Shown: piece by piece, positions 36,760 through 46,057 of the stretch
How the letters are laid out: each line of letters opens with the position of its first letter
How positions within the stretch are numbered: position 1 is the first letter of the stretch
DNA from: Duganella phyllosphaerae
GTDB lineage: Bacteria; Pseudomonadota; Gammaproteobacteria; Burkholderiales; Burkholderiaceae_D
Reading direction: 5' to 3'
Length of the DNA: 64,000 nt
Assembly (NCBI RefSeq): GCF_001758785.1
Contig: NZ_LROM01000071.1
Span: forward strand, 124,001-188,000
Notes under the pieces: generated by a model
Seen by the model: only the letters and a program-made list of their open reading frames with translations
Databases searched by the model: none
What the model was told of the DNA's origin: nothing
Program-made: the position numbers and the translations under genes

Positions 36760-38286
36760 ATGCAAACGTTTATGAAACATGCGCTCGGCATGGCAGTACT
36801 GGGTACCCTGGCTGGCGCGCTGGCGCCGGCGGCGTTGGCCTCGAGCCACCGCGAAGCACCGTTCGTCACGCAAATGCCGAAAGTGGACGGCGCCGACTTT
36901 TACATGTTCCGCAGCTACGAGACGGGCCGCGCCGGCTTCGTCACCCTGATCGCCGACTACGTGCCGCTGCAGGACGCCTATGGCGGCCCGAACTACTTCG
37001 CCATGGACCCGAACGCGCTGTACGAAATCCATATCGATAACAACGGCGACGCCAAGGAAGACCTCACCTTCCAGTTCCGCTTCACCAATACCAACAAGGA
37101 CACCAAGCTGACCATCGGCGGCAAGTCGGTCTCGATCCCGCTGGTGGTCAACGGCGGCGCGATCGCCGGGGCCAACGCTCCCGGCGCCAACGTGCGCGAA
37201 ACCTACAGCATCAATGTGGTGCGCGGCGACCGCCGCACCGGCACCAAGGCTGCGGTGACCAACACCGCCGGCGCCACCAGCTTCGACAAACCGCTCGACA
37301 ATATCGGCAACAAGTCGATTCCCGACTACGCCGCGTACGCCGCCGCCCACGTCTACAGCGTCAACATCCCCGGCTGCGCCACCCCGGCGCGCGTGTTCGT
37401 CGGCCAGCGCAAGGATCCGTTCGTGGTCAACCTGGGCGAGACCTTCGACCTGGTCAACATCAAGGCCCCGGCAGTGGAATTTGCCGCCAACGCCGAACGC
37501 GCCGCCAAGGACGACCTGGCGCAAAAGAACGTGACCTCGATCGAGATGGAAGTGGCCAGCAGCTGCCTGACCGCCGCCAACAGCACCGATCCCGTGATCG
37601 GCGGCTGGACCACGGCCAGCGTGCGCCAGGCGCGCGTGCTGAATCCGACCCCGAACAGTGGCACCCCGTCGAAGGAAGGCGGCGCCTGGACCCAGGTGTC
37701 GCGCCTGGGCGCACCGCTGGTCAACGAAGTGGTGATCGGCCTGAAGGACAAGGACACCTTCAACGCCAGCAAGCCATCGGGCGACGGCCAGTTTGCCGAC
37801 TACGTCACCAACCCGACCTTGCCGGCGCTGATCGAAATCCTGTACGGAAGCGCCGGCGCCAAGGCGCCGACCAACTTCCCGCGTAACGACCTGGTGGCCG
37901 CTTTCCTCACCGGCGTCAAGGGCCTGAACCAGCCAGCCACCGTCACCGCGTCCGAGATGCTGCGCCTGAACACCTCCACGCCCGCCGTGGCGATGGGCGC
38001 GCAGAACCGCCTGGGCGTGATTGGCGGCGACAATGCCGGCTTCCCGAACGGCCGCCGTCCCGGCGACGACGTGGTCGATATCGCCCTGCGTGTTGTGATG
38101 GGCAAGCTGTGCACCATCAACCTCGGTTGTCCGCCAGCCGATGCCCCGGCCGGCGCGCTGCGCTTCACCGATGGCGCTTACATCGATGACAGCTTCTTCA
38201 ACGCCAGCTTCCCGTACCTGAAAACCCCGATCGCCGGTTCGCCACAATCTGCAGCGACCACCACGGCTGCCAGGAGCGCACCATGA
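36760..38286 (+). CDS. DUF4331 family secreted protein
   Basis: This 508-residue protein has a signal peptide ending ALAS. The mature protein begins SHREAPFVTQMPKVDGADFYMFRSYE, the hallmark of DUF4331, followed by a strand-rich fold with DIDNNGDAKEDLTFQFRFT and the conserved NAFNRLGN-like ending region here replaced by FPNGRRPGDDVVDIALRVVMG. Several cysteines lie in pairs (SSC, PGC, C-TINLGC). The function of DUF4331 is not established; it is periplasmic or extracellular. It heads an operon with a lipoprotein, a TPR protein and a HupE/UreJ-like membrane protein, under an ECF-type promoter. Confidence 0.9.
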   Translation: MQTFMKHALGMAVLGTLAGALAPAALASSHREAPFVTQMPKVDGADFYMFRSYETGRAGFVTLIADYVPLQDAYGGPNYFAMDPNALYEIHIDNNGDAKEDLTFQFRFTNTNKDTKLTIGGKSVSIPLVVNGGAIAGANAPGANVRETYSINVVRGDRRTGTKAAVTNTAGATSFDKPLDNIGNKSIPDYAAYAAAHVYSVNIPGCATPARVFVGQRKDPFVVNLGETFDLVNIKAPAVEFAANAERAAKDDLAQKNVTSIEMEVASSCLTAANSTDPVIGGWTTASVRQARVLNPTPNSGTPSKEGGAWTQVSRLGAPLVNEVVIGLKDKDTFNASKPSGDGQFADYVTNPTLPALIEILYGSAGAKAPTNFPRNDLVAAFLTGVKGLNQPATVTASEMLRLNTSTPAVAMGAQNRLGVIGGDNAGFPNGRRPGDDVVDIALRVVMGKLCTINLGCPPADAPAGALRFTDGAYIDDSFFNASFPYLKTPIAGSPQSAATTTAARSAP

Positions 38287-38543
38287 AAAAATTGATGGCA
38301 GTAATTGGCGCCGCTGCGCTGCTGGCACTGGCCGGCTGCGGCAGCAGCGATGACCGGGCGATCAGCAACACCGGCGGCGGTACCGGGGGCGGCACCACCC
38401 CGCCGGTGAGCATGGTCGACAGCTTCTATGCTGCCGTGCTGGCACTGATCGGCGACGGCGCCGAGACCACGACCGAGCCGGTGGCTACCGCCAGCATCGT
38501 GGCTACCGCGCCGGAAGACACCGAACCGGTCGCAGTCAAATAA
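38283..38543 (+). CDS. Small lipoprotein of the DUF4331 operon
   Basis: This 86-residue protein has a signal sequence and lipobox LAGC (Cys19), then a Gly/Thr-rich linker and a short acidic Thr/Val-rich tail. The start codon overlaps the DUF4331 stop (ATGA at 38283-38286), so translation is coupled. No known domain. Coupling to DUF4331 suggests that it anchors or assists that protein at the membrane. Its small size makes it easy to miss, but the lipobox and overlap make it real. Confidence 0.82.
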   Translation: MKKLMAVIGAAALLALAGCGSSDDRAISNTGGGTGGGTTPPVSMVDSFYAAVLALIGDGAETTTEPVATASIVATAPEDTEPVAVK

Positions 38544-38556
38544 ACCGTCGTACTCC

Positions 38557-38590
38557 AACCGGCGCCAGTCCTGACAGACTGGCGCCGGTT
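38557..38590. repeat. 14-bp perfect hairpin between lipoprotein and TPR genes
   Basis: AACCGGCGCCAGTC (38557-38570) and its exact complement (38577-38590) enclose a 6-base loop. No T run follows, so it may reduce read-through or protect the upstream message, setting different levels for the two halves of the operon. Confidence 0.7.
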
Positions 38591-38609
38591 GTCATTGCAG
38601 GATGCATCG

Positions 38610-39788
38610 ATGACCCGAATTCAGAATCTGCTGTCTCTCATTGCGCTGCTGGGCGCGGCCCTGTGCGCGCAGGCTGCGCCCTACCTGCCCGCCAGCGGCG
38701 CCCAGGTGATCGAAACCCTGCCGCGCCGGGGCGACCCGGTGCAGCAGGAACTGCGCCGCCTGCGCGCCCAGTTGAACGCGCAACCGAACGACGTGGCGCT
38801 GGCCGCCACGCTGGCGCGCCGCTATATCGCACTGGGCCGCAGCGAGACCGATCCGCGCTACCTCGGCTACGCCCAGGCCGCGCTGGCGCCGTGGTGGCGG
38901 CAGCCCGCGCCCCCGCCCGAGGTGCGCCTGCTGCGCGCCACCCTGCTGCAAAGCACCCACCAGTTTCCCGCCGCGCTGGCCGACCTGCAAGGCGTGCTGG
39001 CGCAGGAACCGAAAAATGCCCAGGCCTGGCTCACGCTGGCCACCGTGCAAACCGTGCAGGGCGACTACGCCAGCGCCACCAGCAGCTGCGCGCGGCTGTC
39101 GGCGCTGGCCAATGAACTCATTACCGTCACCTGCGTGGCCCAGGTGGGCGCAGTGACCGGCCGCGCGGCGCCCAGCGAAAAGCTGCTGGCACTGACGCTC
39201 GAGCGCAGCGGAGCCACCAAGCCGGAATTGCAGGTATGGGTATTGACGCTGCTGGCCGAGATGGCGCAGCGGCGCGACGCCGCCACCGTGGCCGAAGCCC
39301 GCTTCCAGCGCGCGCTGGCGCTCGATCCGCACGACAGCTACCTGCTCGGCGCTTACAGCGACTTCCTGCTCGAACAAAAGCGGCCATCGCGGGTGGAAGC
39401 ACTGCTGGCCGACCAGACCCGCATCGACGCGCTGCTGCTGCGCCGCGCGCTGGCGCTGCAGCAGCAAGGCAAGACCGCGCCGCTGGCGGCCGACGTGGCC
39501 GAACTGGCCGCGCGCTTCGACGCCGCCATGCTGCGCGGCGACACCGTGCACCAACGCGAACAGGCCCGCTTCGAGCTGCTGCGGCGCGACGCCACCAAGG
39601 CGCTCGCGCTGGCGCGCAAGAACTGGGCGATTCAGAAGGAGCCGGCCGACATGCGCATCTACCTGGAAGCGGCCGTGCAGGCGCGCGACCGTGAGGCCGC
39701 GCAACCGGTGCTCGACTGGATCGCCAAACACAAGACCGAGGACGCAGCCGCCGCCAGGCTGGTGCGCCAGCTCGGAGAATCGGCATGA
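38610..39788 (+). CDS. Secreted TPR protein of the DUF4331 operon
   Basis: This 392-residue protein has a signal peptide ending AQA. The rest is helical tetratricopeptide-like repeats, clearest at AALADLQGVLAQEPKNAQAWLTLATVQTVQGDYASA and VAEARFQRALALDPHDSYLLGAYSDFLLEQ. It is probably a periplasmic protein-interaction scaffold. I chose the ATG at 38610, preceded by AGGA; a TTG/ATG start upstream would fall in the hairpin. It overlaps the next gene (ATGA at 39785-39788), so it is coupled to the HupE/UreJ-like gene. Confidence 0.85.
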   Translation: MTRIQNLLSLIALLGAALCAQAAPYLPASGAQVIETLPRRGDPVQQELRRLRAQLNAQPNDVALAATLARRYIALGRSETDPRYLGYAQAALAPWWRQPAPPPEVRLLRATLLQSTHQFPAALADLQGVLAQEPKNAQAWLTLATVQTVQGDYASATSSCARLSALANELITVTCVAQVGAVTGRAAPSEKLLALTLERSGATKPELQVWVLTLLAEMAQRRDAATVAEARFQRALALDPHDSYLLGAYSDFLLEQKRPSRVEALLADQTRIDALLLRRALALQQQGKTAPLAADVAELAARFDAAMLRGDTVHQREQARFELLRRDATKALALARKNWAIQKEPADMRIYLEAAVQARDREAAQPVLDWIAKHKTEDAAAARLVRQLGESA

Positions 39789-40915
39789 TGGGCTTTTGGT
39801 TGGTTCGGCTGGTTCGGCTGCTTTGCCTGCTGTGTTTGAGCGGCGTGGCGCTGCCGGCGCTGGCCCACAAGCCCAGCGACAGCTACCTGGCGCTCGACGT
39901 CAAGGGCGCGCAGGTCAGCGGCCAGTGGGACATCGCGCTGCGCGACCTCGATTTCGCCATTGGCCTCGACCAGGACGGCGACGGCAAGCTGACCTGGGAT
40001 GAAATCCGCGCGCGCCATGCGGCCATTGCCGCCTACGCGCTCGAGCGGCTGGCGCTATCGACCGAGCAAGGCCCGTGCGTAGCCAAGGCCAATGAACAAC
40101 TGATCGACAACCACACCGACGGCGCCTACAGCGTGCTGCGGTTCACCGCCACCTGCGCGGCGCCCGTCAAGTCGCTCGATGTCCATTACAGCCTGTTCGC
40201 CGACGTCGATCCGCAGCACAAAGGCTTGCTGCGCCTGACCCACGATGGCGAAACCTCGACCGCCATCTTCGATCCGCAGCATGCGCACCAGGCGCTGGCC
40301 GTGGCCGCACCCGACCGCTGGCGCCAGTTCGCCACCTACGTCAAGGAAGGCGTGTGGCATATCTGGATCGGCTACGACCACATCCTGTTCCTGCTGTCGC
40401 TGCTGCTGCCGGCGGTGCTGCTGGCGCCACCGGCCAACAACCTGCGCGGCGCCTTCATCGACGTGCTCAAAGTGGTCACCGCCTTTACGCTGGCGCATTC
40501 GATCACGCTCACCCTGGCCAGCCTGTCGCTGATCTCGTTACCGTCGCGGCTGGTGGAGTCGGCGATTGCTGCCTCGGTGGTGCTGGCGGCGGTGAACAAT
40601 ATCTACCCGCTGTTCCGCACGCGGCGGCCGGTGGCGGCGTTCGCGTTCGGGCTGCTGCACGGCTTCGGTTTTGCCAGTGTGCTGGGCGACCTGGGACTGC
40701 CGCAAGGCGCGCTGGTCACCAGCCTGCTCGGTTTTAACGTGGGCGTGGAGATCGGCCAGCTGTGTATCGTGGCGGTGTTCCTGCCGTTGGCCTGGCTGCT
40801 GCGCGACACGCGCTTCTACCGCCTGCTGCTGACCGGCGGCTCGGCGCTGATCGCCTTGCTGGCGCTGGTGTGGTTCGTCGAGCGGGCTTTCGACATGCCG
40901 TTGCTCGGCAGTTGA
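39785..40915 (+). CDS. HupE/UreJ-like membrane protein with EF-hand
   Basis: This 376-residue protein has a signal peptide ending ALA-H, a periplasmic domain of about 165 residues and a C-terminal HupE/UreJ_2 membrane domain of six or seven spans with conserved histidines (VWHIWIGYDHILFLLSLL, TLAHSITLTLA, FGLLHGFGFASVL). The periplasmic domain carries a canonical EF-hand loop, Asp62-x-Asp64-x-Asp66-Gly-...-Glu73. HupE/UreJ proteins are implicated in nickel or cobalt entry, but the long form with an N-terminal domain is poorly characterised. Its place last in the ECF-controlled operon suggests the inner-membrane step of metal handling. Confidence 0.88.
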   Translation: MMGFWLVRLVRLLCLLCLSGVALPALAHKPSDSYLALDVKGAQVSGQWDIALRDLDFAIGLDQDGDGKLTWDEIRARHAAIAAYALERLALSTEQGPCVAKANEQLIDNHTDGAYSVLRFTATCAAPVKSLDVHYSLFADVDPQHKGLLRLTHDGETSTAIFDPQHAHQALAVAAPDRWRQFATYVKEGVWHIWIGYDHILFLLSLLLPAVLLAPPANNLRGAFIDVLKVVTAFTLAHSITLTLASLSLISLPSRLVESAIAASVVLAAVNNIYPLFRTRRPVAAFAFGLLHGFGFASVLGDLGLPQGALVTSLLGFNVGVEIGQLCIVAVFLPLAWLLRDTRFYRLLLTGGSALIALLALVWFVERAFDMPLLGS

Positions 40916-40952
40916 TCTATACTCGGGCATGGTCTTTTGCAGGCGGTGCCCG

Positions 40953-41711
40953 ATGCCACTCAATTATTCGCTCAACTACTCGCGGCGGCTCACTGGCCGC
41001 ACCCGCACCCAGCCGGCCAACCGCCAGCTGGGCTGCATGCTGGCCTTTATCGCCGGTGCGGTCAACGCGGGGGGCTTTCTGGCGGTGCAGCACTACACGT
41101 CGCACATGACCGGCATTGTCTCGGCCATGGCCGACCAGCTGGCGCTGGGCATGTACAGCCTGGTGGCAGTGGGTTTGAGTGCACTGGTGTCGTTCCTGCT
41201 GGGCGCGACCCTGTCGACCATGATGGTGCGCCACTCGCGCCAGCGCAACCTGCACAGCGAGTACGCGCTGCCGCTGCTGGTGGAAGCGGGCCTGCTGCTG
41301 TGCTTTGGCCTGCTGGGCAGCCAGATCAGCGGTTTCAACGGCTACTATGTATCGGCCACGGTGATGCTGCTCAGCTTTATCATGGGCCTGCAAAACGCCG
41401 TCATCACCAAGCTGTCCAACGCTGAAATCCGCACCACTCACATTACCGGCGTGATCACCGACATCGGCATCGAAATGGGCAAGCTGCTGTGCCCCGGTAC
41501 AGGCGCCAAAGCGCCGGACCGCTCCCGCCTGCGCCTGCTGGCCATGCTGGCGCTGTGCTTTTTCATCGGCGGCGTGAGCGGCGCGCTCGGCTTCAAGCAT
41601 CTCGGCTACGCGGCCACGGTGCCGCTGGCCGTCACCCTGATGGCGCTGTCGATCATTCCGATCGCCGACGACCTGCTCGACTACCTGCGCCAGCGCGGCC
41701 GGCGCCGGTAG
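40953..41711 (+). CDS. DUF1275 (YoaK) family membrane protein
   Basis: This 252-residue inner-membrane protein of about six spans has the family opening CMLAFIAGAVNAGGFLAVQHYTSHMTGIVSAMA and mid-region GLQNAVITKLSNAEIRTTHITGVITDIGIEMGKLL. Function unknown in the family. I chose the ATG at 40953 because AGGCGG lies six bases before it and a TATACT box (40918-40923) directly precedes the earlier ATG at 40929, which would leave that start with no leader. It follows the HupE/UreJ gene closely but may have its own promoter. Confidence 0.87.
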   Translation: MPLNYSLNYSRRLTGRTRTQPANRQLGCMLAFIAGAVNAGGFLAVQHYTSHMTGIVSAMADQLALGMYSLVAVGLSALVSFLLGATLSTMMVRHSRQRNLHSEYALPLLVEAGLLLCFGLLGSQISGFNGYYVSATVMLLSFIMGLQNAVITKLSNAEIRTTHITGVITDIGIEMGKLLCPGTGAKAPDRSRLRLLAMLALCFFIGGVSGALGFKHLGYAATVPLAVTLMALSIIPIADDLLDYLRQRGRRR

Positions 41712-41726
41712 TCGAGCAGACAACCC

Positions 41727-43715
41727 TTACTGCGGTTTGCGCACCATCACGTTGGACGCTGGCGGCGTCGCCATGCCGTCGCCGATGAAGAAGCTCGGGT
41801 ACGGCGGCTGGTTGTAGGCGGTGTTTTGCCAGGCCACGGCCACGCGGTACTGCGGGTCGTGCATCAGGGTGACCAGGCGCCGTGCGGTCGGATGCGGCGT
41901 GGTGTACACGCGCAGGAATTTCTCGTCGGGCGTGTGCCAGATCACCTCTTCGCGCCAGTCGCCCAGCAGGTCGGCCGACACCACCGGGACGTTCTTGGTG
42001 CCGTTCGACGCCACCACGCCGTTCGCCTCGAGCAGCGTGTGCGATTTGCCAGCCTTCCAGTCCCACTTGTTGATGCGATTCTTGTCGAACAGTTCGCGCA
42101 GTTCGTCACCGTCCCACCACACCACGAAGCTCGCTTCCACCGGCCGACGGACGCCGTCGATCGGTTTGCCCTGCGCCGTGTACAACGTGGTGCTGTTGGT
42201 GGCCCACGCTTCGGTGCCGGGGAAGCGCGGGTCGATGTCGGCGGCCACCGCGCGGCCGGTGTCCTTCTCGGCCGGGGTGCTCCACAGGATCTGCCCGGTC
42301 CTGGCGTCGAGCATGGCCGAGCCGATCTGGCCGTTGCCGCGCACGTCTTCGTGGGCGCCGAATTTTTCCAGGCCAGGGCGGGTGGGATCGAGGTCGCTCA
42401 CGGCCATGGCGTCGCCGTGGCCCAGGCGCGAACTCCACAGCCCTTTGCCGTTGTCGTCGAGCGCCATGGCGCCGTAGACGATTTCGTCACGACCGTCGCC
42501 ATCGACGTCGGCCACGCTGAACTGGTGGTTGCCCTGGCCGCCGAAGGCTTCGTTGCCGGGCGTGGAGCTGTCGAAAGTCCAGCGCTGGGTGAGCTTGCCG
42601 TCGCGCCAGTCCCAGGCGGCCACCGTGGTGCGCGCGTAGTAGCCGCGCGCCATCACGATGCTGGGGCGCTGGCCGTCCAGGTACGCGGTGCCGGCCAGGA
42701 AGCGGTCGGAGCGATTGGCATAGCCATCGCCCCAGGTCTCTTTCATTTGCGCGGTGGTCGGCGCATCGGTACGCGGATCGCGGGCCGGCCAGTATGGCGC
42801 ACTGGCCAGCGCACGGCCGGTCAAGCCATCGAAGATCGTCAGGAATTCCGGGCCTTTCAGGATGCGGCCCTGCAGCGGCGCCACCATGGTGCCGTCGGCC
42901 TTGACCACGCCGCCGGTGCGGTCGGTCGAGCCCACTTCGCCCCCCTTCTCGCGCCAGTCGGCATGCGGGTCGCCCAGCACCTTGCCGGCGCCGTCGATGG
43001 TGCCGTCGCTGGTGCGCACGGCCAATTCGGCGCGGCCGTCGCCGTCGTAGTCGTACACCTGGAACTGGGTGTAATGGGCGCCGGCGCGGATGTTTTTACC
43101 GAGGTCGATACGCCACAGGCGCTTGCCTTCGAGCGTGTACGCGTCCAGCATCACCGGTCCGGTGTAACCGTCGAAGGCATTGTCCTTGGCGTTGGTCGGG
43201 TCCCACTTGAGGATGATTTCGTAGCGGCCGTCGCCATCGAGGTCGGCCACGCTGGCTTCCTGCGCGGTGTAAGTGTAGGCCTGGCCGGTGGGCGTGACGC
43301 CGCCCGCCGGCTGGTCGATGGCGATGCCGAGGAAGCCGTCGGCCCAGACGCCCACTGGCTTGCTCGCGGCGACTTGCTTGCCCGCGACCAGCGTGCGCAC
43401 CGTGTAGGTCGATGTGGCCTTGCCGGCTTTATCGACCAGGTTGGTGGCGCCCGCCAGCGGCTGGTCGTTGAGTTTCTGGCCGTCGCGGTAGACGTCGAAG
43501 GCGGTGTCGGACGCGTCGTTGGCCAGCAGGCGCCAGCTGACCAGGTTGCCCGCTTCGACCGCCGGCACGGCCACCACGCCACGGTCCAGCGCTTCCACCC
43601 AACGTGCGGCCGGGCCGCTGGCTGGCGTCACCGCGCTTGCCGTGCTGGCAGCGCCCAGCACCAGGGTTGCCGCCACCAGCGCCACGCTGCGGCGTAATGC
43701 GAATACTGTTTTCAT
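41727..43715 (-). CDS. Rhamnogalacturonan lyase, polysaccharide lyase family 11
   Basis: This 662-residue secreted enzyme has a signal peptide ending ASA. It has an N-terminal fibronectin-like strand region (to about 135) and an eight-bladed beta-propeller with repeated calcium sites DLDGDGRYE, DYDGDGRAE and DVDGDGRDE, as in YesW/YesX. PL11 enzymes cleave the rhamnose-galacturonate backbone of rhamnogalacturonan I by beta-elimination, leaving an unsaturated galacturonyl end. That is the substrate of GH105 enzymes, and the upstream gene is a GH105: its TAA and this ATG overlap by one base. Endo or exo mode cannot be decided here. Confidence 0.93.
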   Translation of the reverse strand: MKTVFALRRSVALVAATLVLGAASTASAVTPASGPAARWVEALDRGVVAVPAVEAGNLVSWRLLANDASDTAFDVYRDGQKLNDQPLAGATNLVDKAGKATSTYTVRTLVAGKQVAASKPVGVWADGFLGIAIDQPAGGVTPTGQAYTYTAQEASVADLDGDGRYEIILKWDPTNAKDNAFDGYTGPVMLDAYTLEGKRLWRIDLGKNIRAGAHYTQFQVYDYDGDGRAELAVRTSDGTIDGAGKVLGDPHADWREKGGEVGSTDRTGGVVKADGTMVAPLQGRILKGPEFLTIFDGLTGRALASAPYWPARDPRTDAPTTAQMKETWGDGYANRSDRFLAGTAYLDGQRPSIVMARGYYARTTVAAWDWRDGKLTQRWTFDSSTPGNEAFGGQGNHQFSVADVDGDGRDEIVYGAMALDDNGKGLWSSRLGHGDAMAVSDLDPTRPGLEKFGAHEDVRGNGQIGSAMLDARTGQILWSTPAEKDTGRAVAADIDPRFPGTEAWATNSTTLYTAQGKPIDGVRRPVEASFVVWWDGDELRELFDKNRINKWDWKAGKSHTLLEANGVVASNGTKNVPVVSADLLGDWREEVIWHTPDEKFLRVYTTPHPTARRLVTLMHDPQYRVAVAWQNTAYNQPPYPSFFIGDGMATPPASNVMVRKPQ

Positions 43716-45136
43716 TAACGCAGGCCCTGGTACATCAAGCCGCTGTCATTGAGGCCGAACTTGAACTTCTTGTTCATCTCGATGATCTCGGCGCCAGCCA
43801 GCAGCGCCGGGCCGTAGCCATGGGCCGCCTTCACGCTGGTCGGGCGATACGAGTAGAACGCCGGATCGAACGCCATGCCGGTGCCCACGCAGATGCCTTC
43901 GATCTGGCCGTTGGCCAGCACCTTGGAGGCGGTGGCATTCCAGGCCAGGTTGGCCATCGGGCCGTAGGCCTGCGCTTCGACGTAGCCGCGATTGACGGCG
44001 CGCGCGATGGCGTAGGTGTAAATGGCGGTGGCCGAGGTTTCCTGGTAGGTGTCGGGACGGTCGATCAGCTGGTGCCAGAAACCGTCGCGGGTCTGGTACG
44101 TGGACAGGCCCTTGATGTGGGCGCGCAGCTGCTTGACGATGGCGTCGCGCATCTTGTGATTTTTCGGCAGCACTTCCAGCACTTCCACCATCGACATCAC
44201 GGCCCAGCCATTGGCGCGGGCCCAGTGCATCTCCGGATGGTCGGCCTGGCCTTCCACGTAGCCGTGCATATAGATGCCCAGCTGCGGGTTGAACATGCGC
44301 TTGGAGAATTGCAGCACCTGCCTGGCGGCGTCGTCGAAATGCTTGCTGTCGCCGTTGACGGCGCCCAGGTAGGCAATCGTCGGCACGCCCATGAACATGT
44401 CGTCGAGCCACACGGTGTTTTTCAGCGGACGGGCCTTGAAGCCGCCGTTGCCATCGGCGCCGCCACGGGCAAACGTGCCGTCCGGCAGGCGGTACTCTTT
44501 CTTGGTGACGAAGTTGCCGCAAATGCCGATCATCTGGGTGTAATCGACCTTGGAGCCGCCGAGCTTGGCCTTGAGGAAGCTGTGGCACAGCGCGCCCGCG
44601 TCATCGAGTGCATGCGGGTTCAGGAAGCTCTTGTGCGGCGCGTGCGAATTTTTCAGGTCGGCCTGCACCACCGGGTTATACAGTTTGGTCAGGTCGGCCA
44701 GCAGCTGGTGGCGCTTGATGGTGTAGTCGGTGTAACGCGCATCGCCCGTGGCGGCGCCGGCAGCGAGCATGCCCAGGTAGGTCACGCCCCACTCGTAGCT
44801 GGTCAGGCGGAAGTCGCCCGGCTTGAAGACGGCGTCGGGATCGGCGGTGGTCAGGTTGGTGATCGGCGTGCCGTCGGACTTGTGGATCAGTTCAGCCGGC
44901 GTGGTGCGTTCGAGGTAGGTGTACACGCGGTCGAGGACAGTCTTGACTTCTTCCGCGCTCATGGCACGGTAAGGCGTGGGATACTCGACCGTCAGCGCGT
45001 GCAGCATGGCGTCGGCGGCGGCCGGGCCCTTCTCTTGCGCGGCCGGGGCTTCCTGCGCCACAGCGTTGAACACCACCGGGAACAAACCGGCAACGAGTGC
45101 GCCCGTCAGGCAGCGGCGCAGCGTCGAGGAATTCAT
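43715..45136 (-). CDS. Unsaturated rhamnogalacturonyl hydrolase, GH105
   Basis: This 473-residue enzyme has a signal peptide ending AVAQ, so it acts in the periplasm, unlike cytoplasmic YteR. It has an (alpha/alpha)6 barrel with family landmarks WLDDMFMGVPTIAYLG, HWARANGWAVMSMVEVLE and GFWHQLIDRPDTYQETSATAIYTYAIARAVNRG. It hydrates the double bond left by PL11 to release the unsaturated sugar. I chose the ATG at 45136; the in-frame ATG at 45154 would place the AAGGAG ribosome site inside the gene. It is longer than YteR (373) because of the signal peptide and an N-terminal extension. Confidence 0.9.
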   Translation of the reverse strand: MNSSTLRRCLTGALVAGLFPVVFNAVAQEAPAAQEKGPAAADAMLHALTVEYPTPYRAMSAEEVKTVLDRVYTYLERTTPAELIHKSDGTPITNLTTADPDAVFKPGDFRLTSYEWGVTYLGMLAAGAATGDARYTDYTIKRHQLLADLTKLYNPVVQADLKNSHAPHKSFLNPHALDDAGALCHSFLKAKLGGSKVDYTQMIGICGNFVTKKEYRLPDGTFARGGADGNGGFKARPLKNTVWLDDMFMGVPTIAYLGAVNGDSKHFDDAARQVLQFSKRMFNPQLGIYMHGYVEGQADHPEMHWARANGWAVMSMVEVLEVLPKNHKMRDAIVKQLRAHIKGLSTYQTRDGFWHQLIDRPDTYQETSATAIYTYAIARAVNRGYVEAQAYGPMANLAWNATASKVLANGQIEGICVGTGMAFDPAFYSYRPTSVKAAHGYGPALLAGAEIIEMNKKFKFGLNDSGLMYQGLR

Positions 45137-45332
45137 CAAGTACGTCTCCTTCATTTGAGTTGTTTTGAACCGGCCGGGATCACCAGGTAGGGTCCGGTCG
45201 CAACTGGGAGTGTACCCGCCTGCAACAACTCGAATGCGTCAAGCTGATGATTGTTGTGCGCAACTATGAGCAATAATTTACTCAAATGCTCAACCTGTCA
45301 CCGGCGCGATCAGAAACGAAACTATATGTACT

Positions 45333-46037
45333 CTACGCCGGCTTTTGCACCCACTGCAGGAAGCCGGTGCGGTTGCGCGAGCAAATGTGGATTTTGCCGG
45401 TGCCGCTAAAGCGCAGCACCACGCCCTCGCCGCTGGTCTGGCTGTTGATCATGTTGCCGATCATGCCGCCGATACCGCCGCCGGTGCTGCCGGTGGTCAC
45501 GCTGATCTCGTAGCGCAGCGTGCTGTCCCAGCAGACCACGTGCGAGTTGTCGATGATGACGTCCTTGCCCGGCACCACGTCGAGCTGGAACATCGAGCCA
45601 AAGCCCGACACCACCACCTGGCCACGGCCGGTCGCTTCCATCACGAAGAAACCGCCCGATTGCGCGAACAACGCATTACCCAGGCTCTGGGTGCGGGTTT
45701 TCAGTTCAACGCCGTCGGACGCGGCCACAAAAGCGCCGTCGTTGAGGGTGTAGGTGGCGGGGCCGATATCGACCACCTGCATGGCGCCGGGCAGCGTGGG
45801 CGAGAGCAGGCAGTCGCCGTCGCCGCGCACGGCTTCGATATGCTGCTGGAAGAACGATTCGCCGTTGGCCATGCGCCGCATGATCGAGCCCATGATGCCG
45901 CCGGTCATGCGGCCCTTGAGGTCGAGATTGGTTTCCATCATGACCATCGCGTCGGATTCGCAATAGATTTTTTCGCCACGGCGCAGGGCAACGTGGAGGA
46001 AGGGATCGACGTCCCCGGTGACGGTAAAGGTAGGCAT
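45333..46037 (-). CDS. AIM24/TIGR00266 family protein
   Basis: This 234-residue cytoplasmic protein is a trimeric beta-barrel-like AIM24 protein: GRMTGGIMGSIMRRMANGESFFQQHIEAVRGDGDCLLSPTLPG and QSGGFFVMEATGRGQVVVSGFG match the family. Mitochondrial Aim24 is linked to inner-membrane organisation; bacterial members have no settled role but often sit with TerD-type stress genes, as here. It is last in the operon, 20 bases after the TerD-vWA gene. Confidence 0.9.
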   Translation of the reverse strand: MPTFTVTGDVDPFLHVALRRGEKIYCESDAMVMMETNLDLKGRMTGGIMGSIMRRMANGESFFQQHIEAVRGDGDCLLSPTLPGAMQVVDIGPATYTLNDGAFVAASDGVELKTRTQSLGNALFAQSGGFFVMEATGRGQVVVSGFGSMFQLDVVPGKDVIIDNSHVVCWDSTLRYEISVTTGSTGGGIGGMIGNMINSQTSGEGVVLRFSGTGKIHICSRNRTGFLQWVQKPA

Positions 46038-46057
46038 GGTGATTTTTCTTGGGTGGG

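Noticed and set aside
45253-45291. Short dyads (GTTG..CAAC and GAGCA..TGCTC) upstream of the GH105 gene
   Set aside because: The arms are four to five bases with imperfect symmetry and no second copy elsewhere in the window.
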